Source: Aliterella atlantica CENA595 (GTDB lineage Bacteria; Cyanobacteriota; Cyanobacteriia; Cyanobacteriales; Chroococcidiopsidaceae). From it: a DNA stretch of 64,000 nucleotides. The stretch lies in assembly GCF_000952155.1 (NCBI RefSeq), contig NZ_JYON01000017.1:1-64000 (forward strand), given 5' to 3'. Positions 1-7,510 of the stretch are shown here, piece by piece. A program made the position numbers and the translations under genes. Below the pieces are notes generated by a model. It had not been told where the DNA came from. It made no database searches and was given only the letters and a program-made list of their open reading frames with translations. How positions within the stretch are numbered: the stretch's first letter is position 1; every line of letters starts with the position of its first letter.

Positions 1-66
1 ACGTTCTCCTCGCTCTACGGCAGCAATCGCCTTTTGGCGCAGGTCTTCACTGTAAGGGGCAGGCAT
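1..66 (-). CDS. IS630 family transposase, N-terminal fragment (runs off window)
   Basis: Only the first 22 codons are inside the window, read leftwards from an ATG at 64-66. They begin MPAPYSEDLRQKAI and continue to AVERGER. This is the characteristic opening of the helix-turn-helix DNA-binding region of IS630-type transposases from cyanobacteria, which bind the element ends. The catalytic DDE domain would lie outside the window, so whether the transposase is intact cannot be judged. The gene points away from the photolyase gene that the element interrupts. Confidence 0.75.
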   Translation of the reverse strand, partial: MPAPYSEDLRQKAIAAVERGER

Positions 67-125
67 AGGTGTTGTTTGTTTTTCTCTTTTTCTATTTTAT
101 GTCTTAACATGACTTTGTATGGCTA
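1..125 (-). mobile_element. IS630-type insertion sequence, terminal part
   Basis: This is the first part of an insertion sequence that continues beyond the left edge of the window. It holds the start of an IS630-type transposase on the minus strand, preceded by about 60 bases of A/T-rich leader. Its inner end is placed near 123-127, because there the photolyase-like reading frame loses homology directly after DYEPGI. The break falls at a TATA, in keeping with the TA target preference known for the IS630/Tc1 group. The exact boundary and inverted repeat cannot be fixed with only one end visible. Confidence 0.72.
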
Positions 126-1149
126 TACCAGGTTCGTAGTCATCGAACAACTCGGCAAGCACAACGCCCACTGCATGAGGGGGCAAACCCAGAAGCTGGA
201 TAGCGTAGGAAGTCACCAGTTGTCGCAACCGGAAATTGATCCACCCAGTCGTCGTGAGTTCGCGCATCGCCGCATCCGGCATCGGAATCCCTGTCCGTCC
301 CTCGCGCCACGCTGTCAACCACACGGCTTGCTCTGGGGTGGGAGCCACAGGTGGTACTCGCTCTTCATAGCGGGAGAAACCAGATAGAAAACCCCGACGA
401 GCTTCTAGGCGTGCTTTGAAATAGCGGAATGAAGCCCCTTCAGTCGTCTTGTACTGTCCTGGATTTGCCTTGTGCCAAGCGCGTTCAGCTTTAGCCGTTT
501 CGACGAAAGCGCGTTCGAGTGAAAGCGTGCCAGCAGCCAAGTGGGTGGAAAGCTGGCTTGTACTGTTGCGATCGCGTCCGGGAATCCACATCCCAGCTTG
601 ATAACTGGAAGTCGGCAATCGCTCTAAAAATGCTCTCAGTAATGAGATCGGACGATCTGCGCCTCTCGTTTGACACTCGATCGTGGCATCCTCCGAGAGG
701 AATGGTGCAAGCTGCTTCTCTCCGCCTGTCCCTTTGCGCCTGATTCTCTCTCCATTGACAGTCAGTACAGGGATTCCCAACTGATGCAATTCCCGCTCTT
801 GCGCTTGGCGACAAGCTTCCTCGATCGGCGTTCCATCAGCAGCGTTACGGATAACGATGCTGCAATCGTGCTTCTGGCACACCTGTGCGAGCGAAGCACG
901 ATCGTCTGAGTCAAGCACCTCAAACGAAATGCCGACCGTTTGAAACCATTGCCGCAAATGCTGTTCGGTGGTATCTTCAAGCTCGATCCGGTGGGGAGTG
1001 CGCGGTGGACGACTTCTAGCTTCTGGTCTAACTCGCACAACGGCATAGCCATCGTAGTCTGAACTCATTGCTGTGAATAGTGCGAGGTTGTCTTCAAGCC
1101 GCAGATCGTCGGACATCCAAACCAGTGCTTTCCCGTTTGTCACAGTCAT
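97..1149 (-). pseudogene. Photolyase/cryptochrome-family flavoprotein, 3' end removed by IS630
   Basis: The 350 residues resemble the DNA photolyase/cryptochrome family. The N-terminal Rossmann-like antenna domain starts KALVWMSDDLRLEDN, where classical members have FRRDLRLHDN. A helical FAD-binding part follows with LSTHLAAGTLS, TGIPMPDAAMREL and TGWINFRLRQL, equivalents of the flavin and DNA contact segments. The protein stops just after DYEPGI, where family members continue for roughly 60-100 residues including the rest of the FAD site; the last eight residues are encoded by the adjoining IS630 element. The start at 1149 is chosen because GGAGAT lies six bases upstream; an ATG at 1161 is an alternative. 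Probably no longer a working light-driven repair enzyme or photoreceptor. Confidence 0.75.
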
Positions 1150-1312
1150 GGGTATCTCCATTTGATTGTCAGACTTGTTTCATTACTTCAACTTAATCCT
1201 CTGAATTAGCTCGATCGCACACGAAGGCGATACTGGCATGGAAGTTGAAGCGGACGCTGCTCGGCAACTTTTCAGAAACCAAGGGGTCACTTCAGCTTCA
1301 TAATTAAATTAT

Positions 1313-1332
1313 ATAGTACGAAATCGTACTAT
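1313..1332. repeat. Perfect 9-bp inverted repeat
   Basis: The arms ATAGTACGA and TCGTACTAT are separated by AA. There is no T-tract of terminator type. It sits directly before the broken reading frame at 1334-1564, so it could be an operator of a lost gene; that role is inference. Confidence 0.5.
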
Positions 1333-1333
1333 T

Positions 1334-1564
1334 TCAAGAGCAAAAACAGATACGTTGGCAAATGTTGTTGCTGGAACCTGAGCGCCTTCATTGCCACTAT
1401 TAATTAACGACTCTGGAGAACCAGTCTTAAAACGGTCGCCAAAAACTCTAGAAAGTCCTTCTGTCAAACTTCTAGAACAGGCGATCGCAGAACGTTAACC
1501 AGAGCGAAATCCGATCGACATTATCAAAAACGTTGACTACTGGAAGGCATTTTTGGCGGAATAA
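1334..1564 (+). pseudogene. Decayed small ORF with two in-frame stops
   Basis: One frame stays protein-like across two stop codons, TGA at 1379 and TAA at 1496. The pieces read LPLLINDSGEPVLKRSPKTL, then LLEQAIAER, stop, and RNPIDIIKNVDYWKAFLAE, then the terminal TAA at 1562. The composition is that of a soluble small protein, and the frame is kept over 76 codons. I do not recognise the family, and there is no convincing start codon. Relic status is inference. Confidence 0.3.
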
Positions 1565-1658
1565 TTCCTCCCAAAAGATGCCACACTAACTTTATACGTA
1601 TCTCGGCTTTCCCCCTATTTGCTCTACAGTTTTACAAGCAACTTATTGTTAGCATCTG

Positions 1659-1686
1659 TTGACAATAAATCCACCAATCTTATTCA
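1659..1686 (+). promoter_or_regulatory. Possible sigma70-type promoter
   Basis: TTGACA at 1659-1664 is followed after 16 bases by TATTCA at 1681-1686; a TACAAT at 1693-1698 is an alternative -10 at poor spacing. It is 146 bases before the small gene at 1833. Support is by sequence match only. Confidence 0.3.
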
Positions 1687-1832
1687 ATTTGTTACAATAA
1701 ATACAGAAACAAAAACGTTCATCTCTTTGAGATTTTAGTTGTTCTTTAAATGAGCAGATAGAGAGACGGAAGTAGGGTGTCAACCGAAGGAACGTGCCTC
1801 ACAAAGAACTTCAACGCTATAGGAGGCGGAAG

Positions 1833-2147
1833 ATGAATTACCAAGATATTAAACTAATTTCTAGTCGAGAACTAGAAGCAAAAAGCAATCAACCAAGTCG
1901 CCAATCGTGGCTAAGTAAAGTTTGGCAAGCATTAACTACATATCTAAGCCAAGATTCAGACCTACGCGTGTGGCGATCGGACAAAAAAGGTCATACCGTA
2001 TGGAAACTATATAATCCAACTACAGGCAATACACTCAACTTCAACTCTGAAACAGAAGTAAGAACCTGGATTGAAGAATCATACCACCACTCAGTTCCGC
2101 CCCAAAGAACCATTAGACCTTATGCTTGGTATCAGATAGAAAGATAG
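1833..2147 (+). CDS. Conserved hypothetical protein, 104 aa
   Basis: This is a small soluble protein with no signal peptide or membrane segment. I do not recognise a characterised family; the central part, with DLRVWRSDKKGHTVWKLYNP and a TEVRTWIEE helix, looks like a compact folded domain. The start at 1833 is preferred over one 39 bases upstream because AGGAGGCGGAAG lies directly before it, a strong ribosome-binding site. It stands alone, between the photolyase remnant and the leftward importer operon. Function unknown. Confidence 0.6.
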   Translation: MNYQDIKLISSRELEAKSNQPSRQSWLSKVWQALTTYLSQDSDLRVWRSDKKGHTVWKLYNPTTGNTLNFNSETEVRTWIEESYHHSVPPQRTIRPYAWYQIER

Positions 2148-2181
2148 AGCGCTCTTGCAAAGTAGTACGCCGCGTGAGTAT

Positions 2182-2240
2182 TTATCTGCGTTCATCTGCG
2201 TAGCCTACGGCAAGGCTGCGCCTACATCTGCGTTCGTGCA
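2182..2240. repeat. Dispersed cyanobacterial-type repeat (ATCTGCGTTC / GCGTAGCC...GGCTGCGC)
   Basis: The segment repeats ATCTGCGTTC at both ends around a hairpin-forming core, with arms GCGTAGCC and GGCTGCGC (seven of eight pairs). Segments of this kind are common between genes in filamentous and Chroococcidiopsis-like cyanobacteria. It lies between convergent genes and could end transcripts. No function is evident. Confidence 0.4.
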
Positions 2241-2300
2241 ATAAAGTCTAACATCCAAAATTTGGCAGCCCATCAAGCCCACCTTTGCGGGTTTCACTTG

Positions 2301-3923
2301 TTAAAACGTGAAAGTTGTCCGCATCGTGCCTACATATTCCGTATCATTGCTACTGTTGTGTTCTGGGTTAAAAATTACCAACAGTCCAGGCGTAACTTCA
2401 ATGTTATTAGTAAGACGATAACGGTAGAAAGCCTCTAGATGATAGGAAGTATCGCTATCAACCCGACTTCTATTACCAAAACCGACTTCTCGCACATCAG
2501 AACTAGATACTTTAGGCGATTGACCAAATAGAATACCGCCTAAACTACCTTCTTTGCCCAAGTCGGGTAGTCCTAAACCAGCAGCATAGTACCAAATATC
2601 AGCTTTAGCGCCTCGGTTTCCGGTGACAATTGTACTACTATCGGGATCGGCTTGAGCGATCGCCTGACTGTAACCTCCCCAGCCAAATACAATCAATTTA
2701 GGACTGAGACGGAGGCTTGCTTCTACGCCGTAGTGATTGCCTGTAGTTGGGATATTACCAAAAGGTGAATTGGCAAATATACTGCCCGTACTCTCCATAA
2801 AACTAACATTACCTGTGTTTGGCGTATCGTAAGTGTGGGCATAAGTCAAACCTAAACCAAAAGCATCGCCTAGCTTAAAATTCAACTGTCCAAAAGCTGC
2901 ATAAGCGCCATTAGCAATGCCAAAACCAGCTTCAGGGTTGTTAGCTGTAGGCGCTAGATAAGCCAAGTTAGCACCAATTGAGCCTTGAGGATTAATTGCA
3001 ACTGATACCCCAGCGCCGCCATTTTGATGTCGATAGATGGGGCTAAATCTTCCGTAGCGGGAGATTGCGCCGCGCCCGCTACTTTCAAACGGACTGTAGA
3101 CAGTAAAACCCCTAGCATCTAATTCCACATTAGTAGCATCAACTTGAACGACGATGCGATCGCCGATTGGGAAACGATAAAAAACTTGATCTAGTTCGAG
3201 ATTATTATTATTACTAATATCAAAACCCAAACGACTCATATTACTACCCGTAACATTTGTCCCAAATGGACTAAAGTTTCGAGCTTGCAAACGCATTCGC
3301 AGCAAATCTTCACCAAAGAAACTTGTATTTAAGGCTAGACGAGCGCGGCTTGTCAGGGTAAAAGTATCATTTATCTCACCATTAGAACCTGGAATTCGAC
3401 CTGAAGAAACAGCGCGGTTGTCACCAAATACACCATTAATAGCAAAGATAGCTTCACCACCTAGCTTAGTTGTAGTAGAAAATTGATTTGCTTCTAGGGT
3501 AGCTGTTTGCACTTCTAGGTTATCTACTCTACCTCTGACGCTAGCTAATTCGGTTGCGAACTCTGCTTGCAAACTTTGCAAAGTAGCTAAGTCATCGCGG
3601 GTAACTAAATCTGCTGATGCGGTAGCAATTAATTCATTAACTCGATCTAAGCAAGCATTCAAGCCAGCAGCAAATTCGTACCGAGTTAAAGCCCGATTTC
3701 CGCGATACGTACTATCTGGATAACCTGCAATGCAACCATAGCGTTCGACTAAAGATTGCAAAGCTTGAAAAGCCCAATCTGTCGGTTGCACATCTGATAA
3801 TTGCGACACAGATGTTACTTGTGCCATTGATTCTACATCTTGAGCAATTGCCGTTTGATTTGAAACCCAAGCTAAACAGCACACAGTAGAACTTACTATC
3901 AGCGTTATCTGCAGAAAATTCAT
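2301..3923 (-). CDS. SLH-OprB type outer-membrane porin (first of three)
   Basis: This is an outer-membrane channel of the cyanobacterial 'iron uptake porin' type. A signal peptide (about residues 1-28) is followed by an SLH domain (QLSDVQPTDWAFQALQSL, RYGCIAGYPD, ALTRYEFAAGLNACL) that anchors such porins to peptidoglycan. A short coiled coil (~115-155) leads to a long beta-barrel ending in RTTFTF; the terminal Phe is the usual barrel-assembly signal. The start at 3923 has GAGGAGT upstream. It is the last gene of the importer operon, 117 bases after a permease gene, and probably brings the importer's substrate across the outer membrane. Substrate specificity is inference. Confidence 0.88.
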   Translation of the reverse strand: MNFLQITLIVSSTVCCLAWVSNQTAIAQDVESMAQVTSVSQLSDVQPTDWAFQALQSLVERYGCIAGYPDSTYRGNRALTRYEFAAGLNACLDRVNELIATASADLVTRDDLATLQSLQAEFATELASVRGRVDNLEVQTATLEANQFSTTTKLGGEAIFAINGVFGDNRAVSSGRIPGSNGEINDTFTLTSRARLALNTSFFGEDLLRMRLQARNFSPFGTNVTGSNMSRLGFDISNNNNLELDQVFYRFPIGDRIVVQVDATNVELDARGFTVYSPFESSGRGAISRYGRFSPIYRHQNGGAGVSVAINPQGSIGANLAYLAPTANNPEAGFGIANGAYAAFGQLNFKLGDAFGLGLTYAHTYDTPNTGNVSFMESTGSIFANSPFGNIPTTGNHYGVEASLRLSPKLIVFGWGGYSQAIAQADPDSSTIVTGNRGAKADIWYYAAGLGLPDLGKEGSLGGILFGQSPKVSSSDVREVGFGNRSRVDSDTSYHLEAFYRYRLTNNIEVTPGLLVIFNPEHNSSNDTEYVGTMRTTFTF

Positions 3924-4040
3924 TATTTCACTCCTCACAACCACATCGACAAATCTCTGCAAATTTGCAAACAAAAAGCAGAGCAGTTAATTAAAGTTTC
4001 TCCTTCCTACTGCACAAAAAATCGATTATGCCTTAACAAA

Positions 4041-4862
4041 TCATGTATTATTTTGACGACGCGAGAGGAATTGAATAGCTGTTAATCCTAGCCCAATCAA
4101 CACAAAAGAAAAGACTGTTGTCAGCGTTCCTAACGCATAAAGCGCGGGAGATGTCACGTTAGTTGTCATCCCAAAAATTTCTAATGGTAGAGTGTTTGTC
4201 TCGCCCGAAATTAACGAAGTGCGGGTAAATTCGTCGTAGGAAAGAGTAAAGCCTAGTAAACCTACACCAATTACACTAGCTGCAATTAGGGGAAAAACAA
4301 TTTGCCAAAATGTTGTCACTTCGCTTGCACCTAAATCGCGGGCGGCTTCTTCGTAGGAAGGATTAAAACGTCCAAATATACCCAGCATAATTAGAAAGGC
4401 AAAAGGCAAAGTCCATGTTAAATGTCCCGCAAGTGCAGAAGAATACCACTGATTATCTAAACCTACTAAACCGAAAACTATCCCAATTCCTAATGAAACT
4501 AAAATACTAGGAACAATCAAGCTAGAAATTGTCAGATAAAAAACTAAGTTTGAGCCAACAAATCGCCGTCGAAAAGCTAATCCTGCCATAACGCTAATTA
4601 CTACTGTAAATACAGTCACAAGTAAGCCTAAACTAAGCGATCGCCCAAACGGTTCGATAAAGTTTCCCACACGTTGCACCTCAAATACTGCTTTCAACCA
4701 GTGGAAACTAAACCCACGCATAGGAAAAGTTAATTGTCCTTCAGGACCTTGCAGCGAAAGAATAAATACTGCGAACATTGGACCATATAAAAATAGTACA
4801 AATAGTCCAAAAAAAGTAGCAAGCAAATAAGTAGAAGCTGAGTTTTTTTTAGTTTTTAACAT
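4041..4862 (-). CDS. ABC importer permease, PotC type
   Basis: The protein is 273 residues with about six hydrophobic membrane segments. The cytoplasmic coupling loop EEAARDLGASEVTTFWQIVF...P is the signature of binding-protein-dependent permeases of the spermidine/putrescine (PotBC) group. It would pair with the other permease, whose gene ends 32 bases upstream, and both would be driven by the ATPase encoded first in the operon. PotABCD-like systems import polyamines, but many relatives carry other small nitrogenous solutes. The purine-degradation genes nearby suggest a purine, ureide or similar compound; that is inference. Confidence 0.88.
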   Translation of the reverse strand: MLKTKKNSASTYLLATFFGLFVLFLYGPMFAVFILSLQGPEGQLTFPMRGFSFHWLKAVFEVQRVGNFIEPFGRSLSLGLLVTVFTVVISVMAGLAFRRRFVGSNLVFYLTISSLIVPSILVSLGIGIVFGLVGLDNQWYSSALAGHLTWTLPFAFLIMLGIFGRFNPSYEEAARDLGASEVTTFWQIVFPLIAASVIGVGLLGFTLSYDEFTRTSLISGETNTLPLEIFGMTTNVTSPALYALGTLTTVFSFVLIGLGLTAIQFLSRRQNNT

Positions 4863-4894
4863 CTCAAATACCTCAATTTTTGACTTATAACTTT

Positions 4895-5752
4895 TTACAA
4901 TTCTTTGCGAACATCAACAATGCGGAGAATGCCAAAAACAATTATCAGAGTAATTATTAACAATACAACTGCATTTGCTGCTGCTAGAGGATACTGTAAA
5001 CTATCAAGTTGGTTTTTAATTAGATAACCTACAGACGAAGATTTACCACCGCTCATAATCCGCATTGTGGCAAATTCTCCCATTACCAGTGTGATGATAA
5101 AAATAGAACCAATAGCAATTCCTGGTGCAGCTAAGGGAAGAATAATTTGCTTTTGAATTTGCAATGGGGAAGCGCCTAAATCTTCTGCTGCGGTGACTAA
5201 AGATCGATCTATTCGCATCATGCTGTTAAAAATGGGAGCTACCATAAACAAGGCGTAAAGATGTACCATTGCTAAAATTACAGAGAAATCAGAAAATAAG
5301 AAAGCTTCAACAGGGCGATCGCTCAAACGCAATCCCATTAATGCTTGATTAATTAATCCTTCTCTACCCAAGAAAGGAATCCAAGAAATCATCCGAATAA
5401 TGTTAGATGTGAGAAAAGGAACGGTACAAATTAAAAACAAAATAGTTTGCCATTGGGTACTTTTAACTTTAAAAGCCAGAAAGTACGCAACAGGATAGCT
5501 AATTAACAGGCAAACTAACCAGACAATTGCTGCAAATTTGAATGTATTGAGATAAGTTGCTAAGTAAACTCTAGAGGTAAATATTCCTAGATAATTGTTG
5601 AGCGTAAATCCAGGACTCATAGCAAAGCCATTGAAATTCCAAAAGCTAACTACTACGATCGCAGCGATCGGTAAAATCAAAAATAGTAGAAATACTAGCG
5701 TTTGGGGAGCTACTAATAAATACGGTTGTAAAGCCTTGGAACTTTTGAGCAT
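4895..5752 (-). CDS. ABC importer permease, PotB type
   Basis: The protein has 285 residues and six predicted membrane helices, beginning YLLVAPQTLVFLLFLILPIA. The coupling loop has AAEDLGASPLQIQKQIILP, the EAA motif that contacts the ATPase. It is the first permease of a heterodimer with the PotC-type protein encoded 32 bases downstream. The gene lies 48 bases after the second porin gene of the same leftward operon. Family assignment is firm; the solute is not known from the sequence. Confidence 0.88.
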   Translation of the reverse strand: MLKSSKALQPYLLVAPQTLVFLLFLILPIAAIVVVSFWNFNGFAMSPGFTLNNYLGIFTSRVYLATYLNTFKFAAIVWLVCLLISYPVAYFLAFKVKSTQWQTILFLICTVPFLTSNIIRMISWIPFLGREGLINQALMGLRLSDRPVEAFLFSDFSVILAMVHLYALFMVAPIFNSMMRIDRSLVTAAEDLGASPLQIQKQIILPLAAPGIAIGSIFIITLVMGEFATMRIMSGGKSSSVGYLIKNQLDSLQYPLAAANAVVLLIITLIIVFGILRIVDVRKEL

Positions 5753-5773
5753 AGTGTTGTTTGGTAAGTGATT

Positions 5774-5803
5774 TTAAAAATTGAAATTTGTCCGTAAGAC
5801 TCA
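5774..5803 (-). other. In-frame TGA followed by the retained terminal strand of porin 2
   Basis: After the TGA at 5801-5803 the same frame continues VLRTNFNF and ends at TAA (5774-5776). The intact paralogs end YVGTMRTTFTF and YVGNLRAQFTF, so the TGA sits exactly at their Gly codon (GGN to TGA, one base). This shows a recent nonsense change, a sequencing error or read-through. Confidence 0.85.
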
Positions 5804-7447
5804 CACATAAATCGTGTTATTGTCTGCATTATGGTCTGGGTTAGTAATCACAACAATGCCTGGAGTAATACCAATGCGATCGCTAATTTGATACTTGTAG
5901 AAAGCATCAACCATGATAGAAGTATCAGCATCCTCAAACGCTGCAACGTCATTGCTAGTAACTTTTGAAGGCATACCGATAACAATGCCGCCCAAATTAC
6001 CTTTTTTCCCTAAATCTGGAAAAGCCAAAGCAACAGCCCAAGATTGAATATTCGCCTCCAAACCGTCGCCAGGTCCGCCTTGCGCCGTCGCATCAGCAAA
6101 ATAGTACCAACCGCTTAGAGCAAACTTGGGACTAAAACGGTACTCCGCTTCAACTCCGTAGCCATTTGTAGATGAGGGAAAAGTACCAAAAGGAAAAGCT
6201 GCATTTTCGCTGCCAAAAAAGCCACCAGGAGGAGCATTTCCGCTACCGTCATCGTAGGCTCGCAGGTACGTCAAGGCAACAGCAAAGCGATCGCTAGGTC
6301 GAAAGGTAATTTGCCCCAACGCCCCGTAGGGACCGCCAAACAAGCCTGTATCGGGGTTGTTTGCTGTCGGATCTCCAGCTAAGTAACCGCCACCAATATT
6401 GATTGAATCAGTAATGTTGTAGTTAAATCCTGCACCTGACACTCCACTTGGAAAGTAAATTGGGCTACGTAAAGCAAAACCAGTCAGCACTGTATCGTAG
6501 TCGCCATCTAGAGGATGCAGAGTAGGTACGAACAAATCTAAAAATCCAAAAGCTTCTAAAAATGCCGTACCTCTGTCGCCTATCGGAAATCGATACTCCA
6601 ATTGATTAATTGCAAAAGAGTTATTGCTATCAGCCGTGAAAGCCAATCTCGACATGGCTGTACCAGTTGCATCGCCAAGGGCGGGGGTATTACCTGCTTG
6701 CAACCTAGCAATCAGGCGATCTCTACCTGTAAAGCTAGTATCAAAAATTAGCCGCACTCGCTGCGAGGCAAATACATTGTTATCTAAAGGTTCTCTCTGT
6801 GGCTGCACTCCGCCACTTCTAGGCGTACCAAATTGACCAGGCGTAGGGGGGATTACTCCAGCGCCAGAGGTGAGGGCTTTGTCGTCGCCAAATACAGATG
6901 CGATCGCAAATACTGCATGACCGACTAATTTGGTTGTAGTTGAAAACTGATTTGCTTCTAATTGCGCTGTTTGTGCTTCTAGGCTATCAACTCGTCCCCG
7001 CAAAGTTGCTAATTCTTCGGCGAAGTCTGCTTGCAGTTTTTGTAAGGTAGCTAAATCTGCCTTTGTAACTAAGTCAGCAGTTCCGGTCGCAATTAGTTCG
7101 TTGATTCTATCTAAGCAAGCATTTACACCAGCAGCAAACTCATAGCGAGTTAGAGCGCGATCGCCTCTATATGTACCATCTGGATAACCAGCAATGCAAC
7201 CATAGCGTTCGACTAAAGACTGTAACGCCTGAAAAGCCCAATCGGTAGGTTGAACGTCAGACAAATCGGAAACAGAAGTTACTTGCGATCGCAAAGTGGT
7301 TTGCTGGGCATAGCGATTTACTTGCTCTAGCGAAATACTAATATCTTCAGATTGGGTTTGATCTGCACTTACAAGTTGCATACAGATTACTAGAGAACCA
7401 AAAGCAACGCAACTTTGCCCCAGACAATGCCTGAGAAAATTCCACAT
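5801..7447 (-). CDS. SLH-OprB type porin (second of three), missing its last strand
   Basis: It has the same architecture as the other two porins: signal peptide, SLH domain (DLSDVQPTDWAFQALQSL, CIAGYPDGTYRG, LTRYEFAAGVNACL), coiled coil around residues 130-170, then an OprB-like barrel. It lies between the binding-protein and permease genes of the importer operon, so it should be co-expressed with them. The start at 7447 has GGGGAG upstream. The reading frame stops at TIYV, nine residues before the family's usual C-terminus, and lacks the terminal aromatic signal needed for barrel assembly. As written the protein may not insert properly in the outer membrane. Confidence 0.85.
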   Translation of the reverse strand: MWNFLRHCLGQSCVAFGSLVICMQLVSADQTQSEDISISLEQVNRYAQQTTLRSQVTSVSDLSDVQPTDWAFQALQSLVERYGCIAGYPDGTYRGDRALTRYEFAAGVNACLDRINELIATGTADLVTKADLATLQKLQADFAEELATLRGRVDSLEAQTAQLEANQFSTTTKLVGHAVFAIASVFGDDKALTSGAGVIPPTPGQFGTPRSGGVQPQREPLDNNVFASQRVRLIFDTSFTGRDRLIARLQAGNTPALGDATGTAMSRLAFTADSNNSFAINQLEYRFPIGDRGTAFLEAFGFLDLFVPTLHPLDGDYDTVLTGFALRSPIYFPSGVSGAGFNYNITDSINIGGGYLAGDPTANNPDTGLFGGPYGALGQITFRPSDRFAVALTYLRAYDDGSGNAPPGGFFGSENAAFPFGTFPSSTNGYGVEAEYRFSPKFALSGWYYFADATAQGGPGDGLEANIQSWAVALAFPDLGKKGNLGGIVIGMPSKVTSNDVAAFEDADTSIMVDAFYKYQISDRIGITPGIVVITNPDHNADNNTIYV

Positions 7448-7481
7448 TATTTGACTCCCCACACTAATTAATAAATATTCT

Positions 7482-7510
7482 GTGCAGACGTAGCACTGCT
7501 ATGTCTCTAC
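7482..7510. repeat. Degenerate copy of the GTAGAGACGTAGCA palindrome
   Basis: The right arm TGCTATGTCTCTAC and left arm GTGCAGACGTAGCA match the dispersed palindrome with a few changes. The copy overlaps the end of the binding-protein gene: on the minus strand its GTAGAGAC supplies the TAG stop codon at 7507-7509. It may therefore have replaced the original 3' end of that gene. Confidence 0.7.

Larger units (their letters stand above)
1150..1832. other. Intergenic region with inverted repeat and decayed ORF
   Basis: These ~680 bases separate the truncated photolyase gene from a small conserved gene. They contain a 9-bp inverted repeat (1313-1332), a reading frame broken by two stops (1334-1564) and a possible promoter near 1659. 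I see no tRNA or other recognisable RNA gene. The region may be a decayed remnant next to the insertion sequence. Confidence 0.5.

Noticed and set aside
762-1052. Minus-strand open frame inside the photolyase-like gene
   Set aside because: It is a different frame of the same strand overlapping a family-supported frame, with no own homology.
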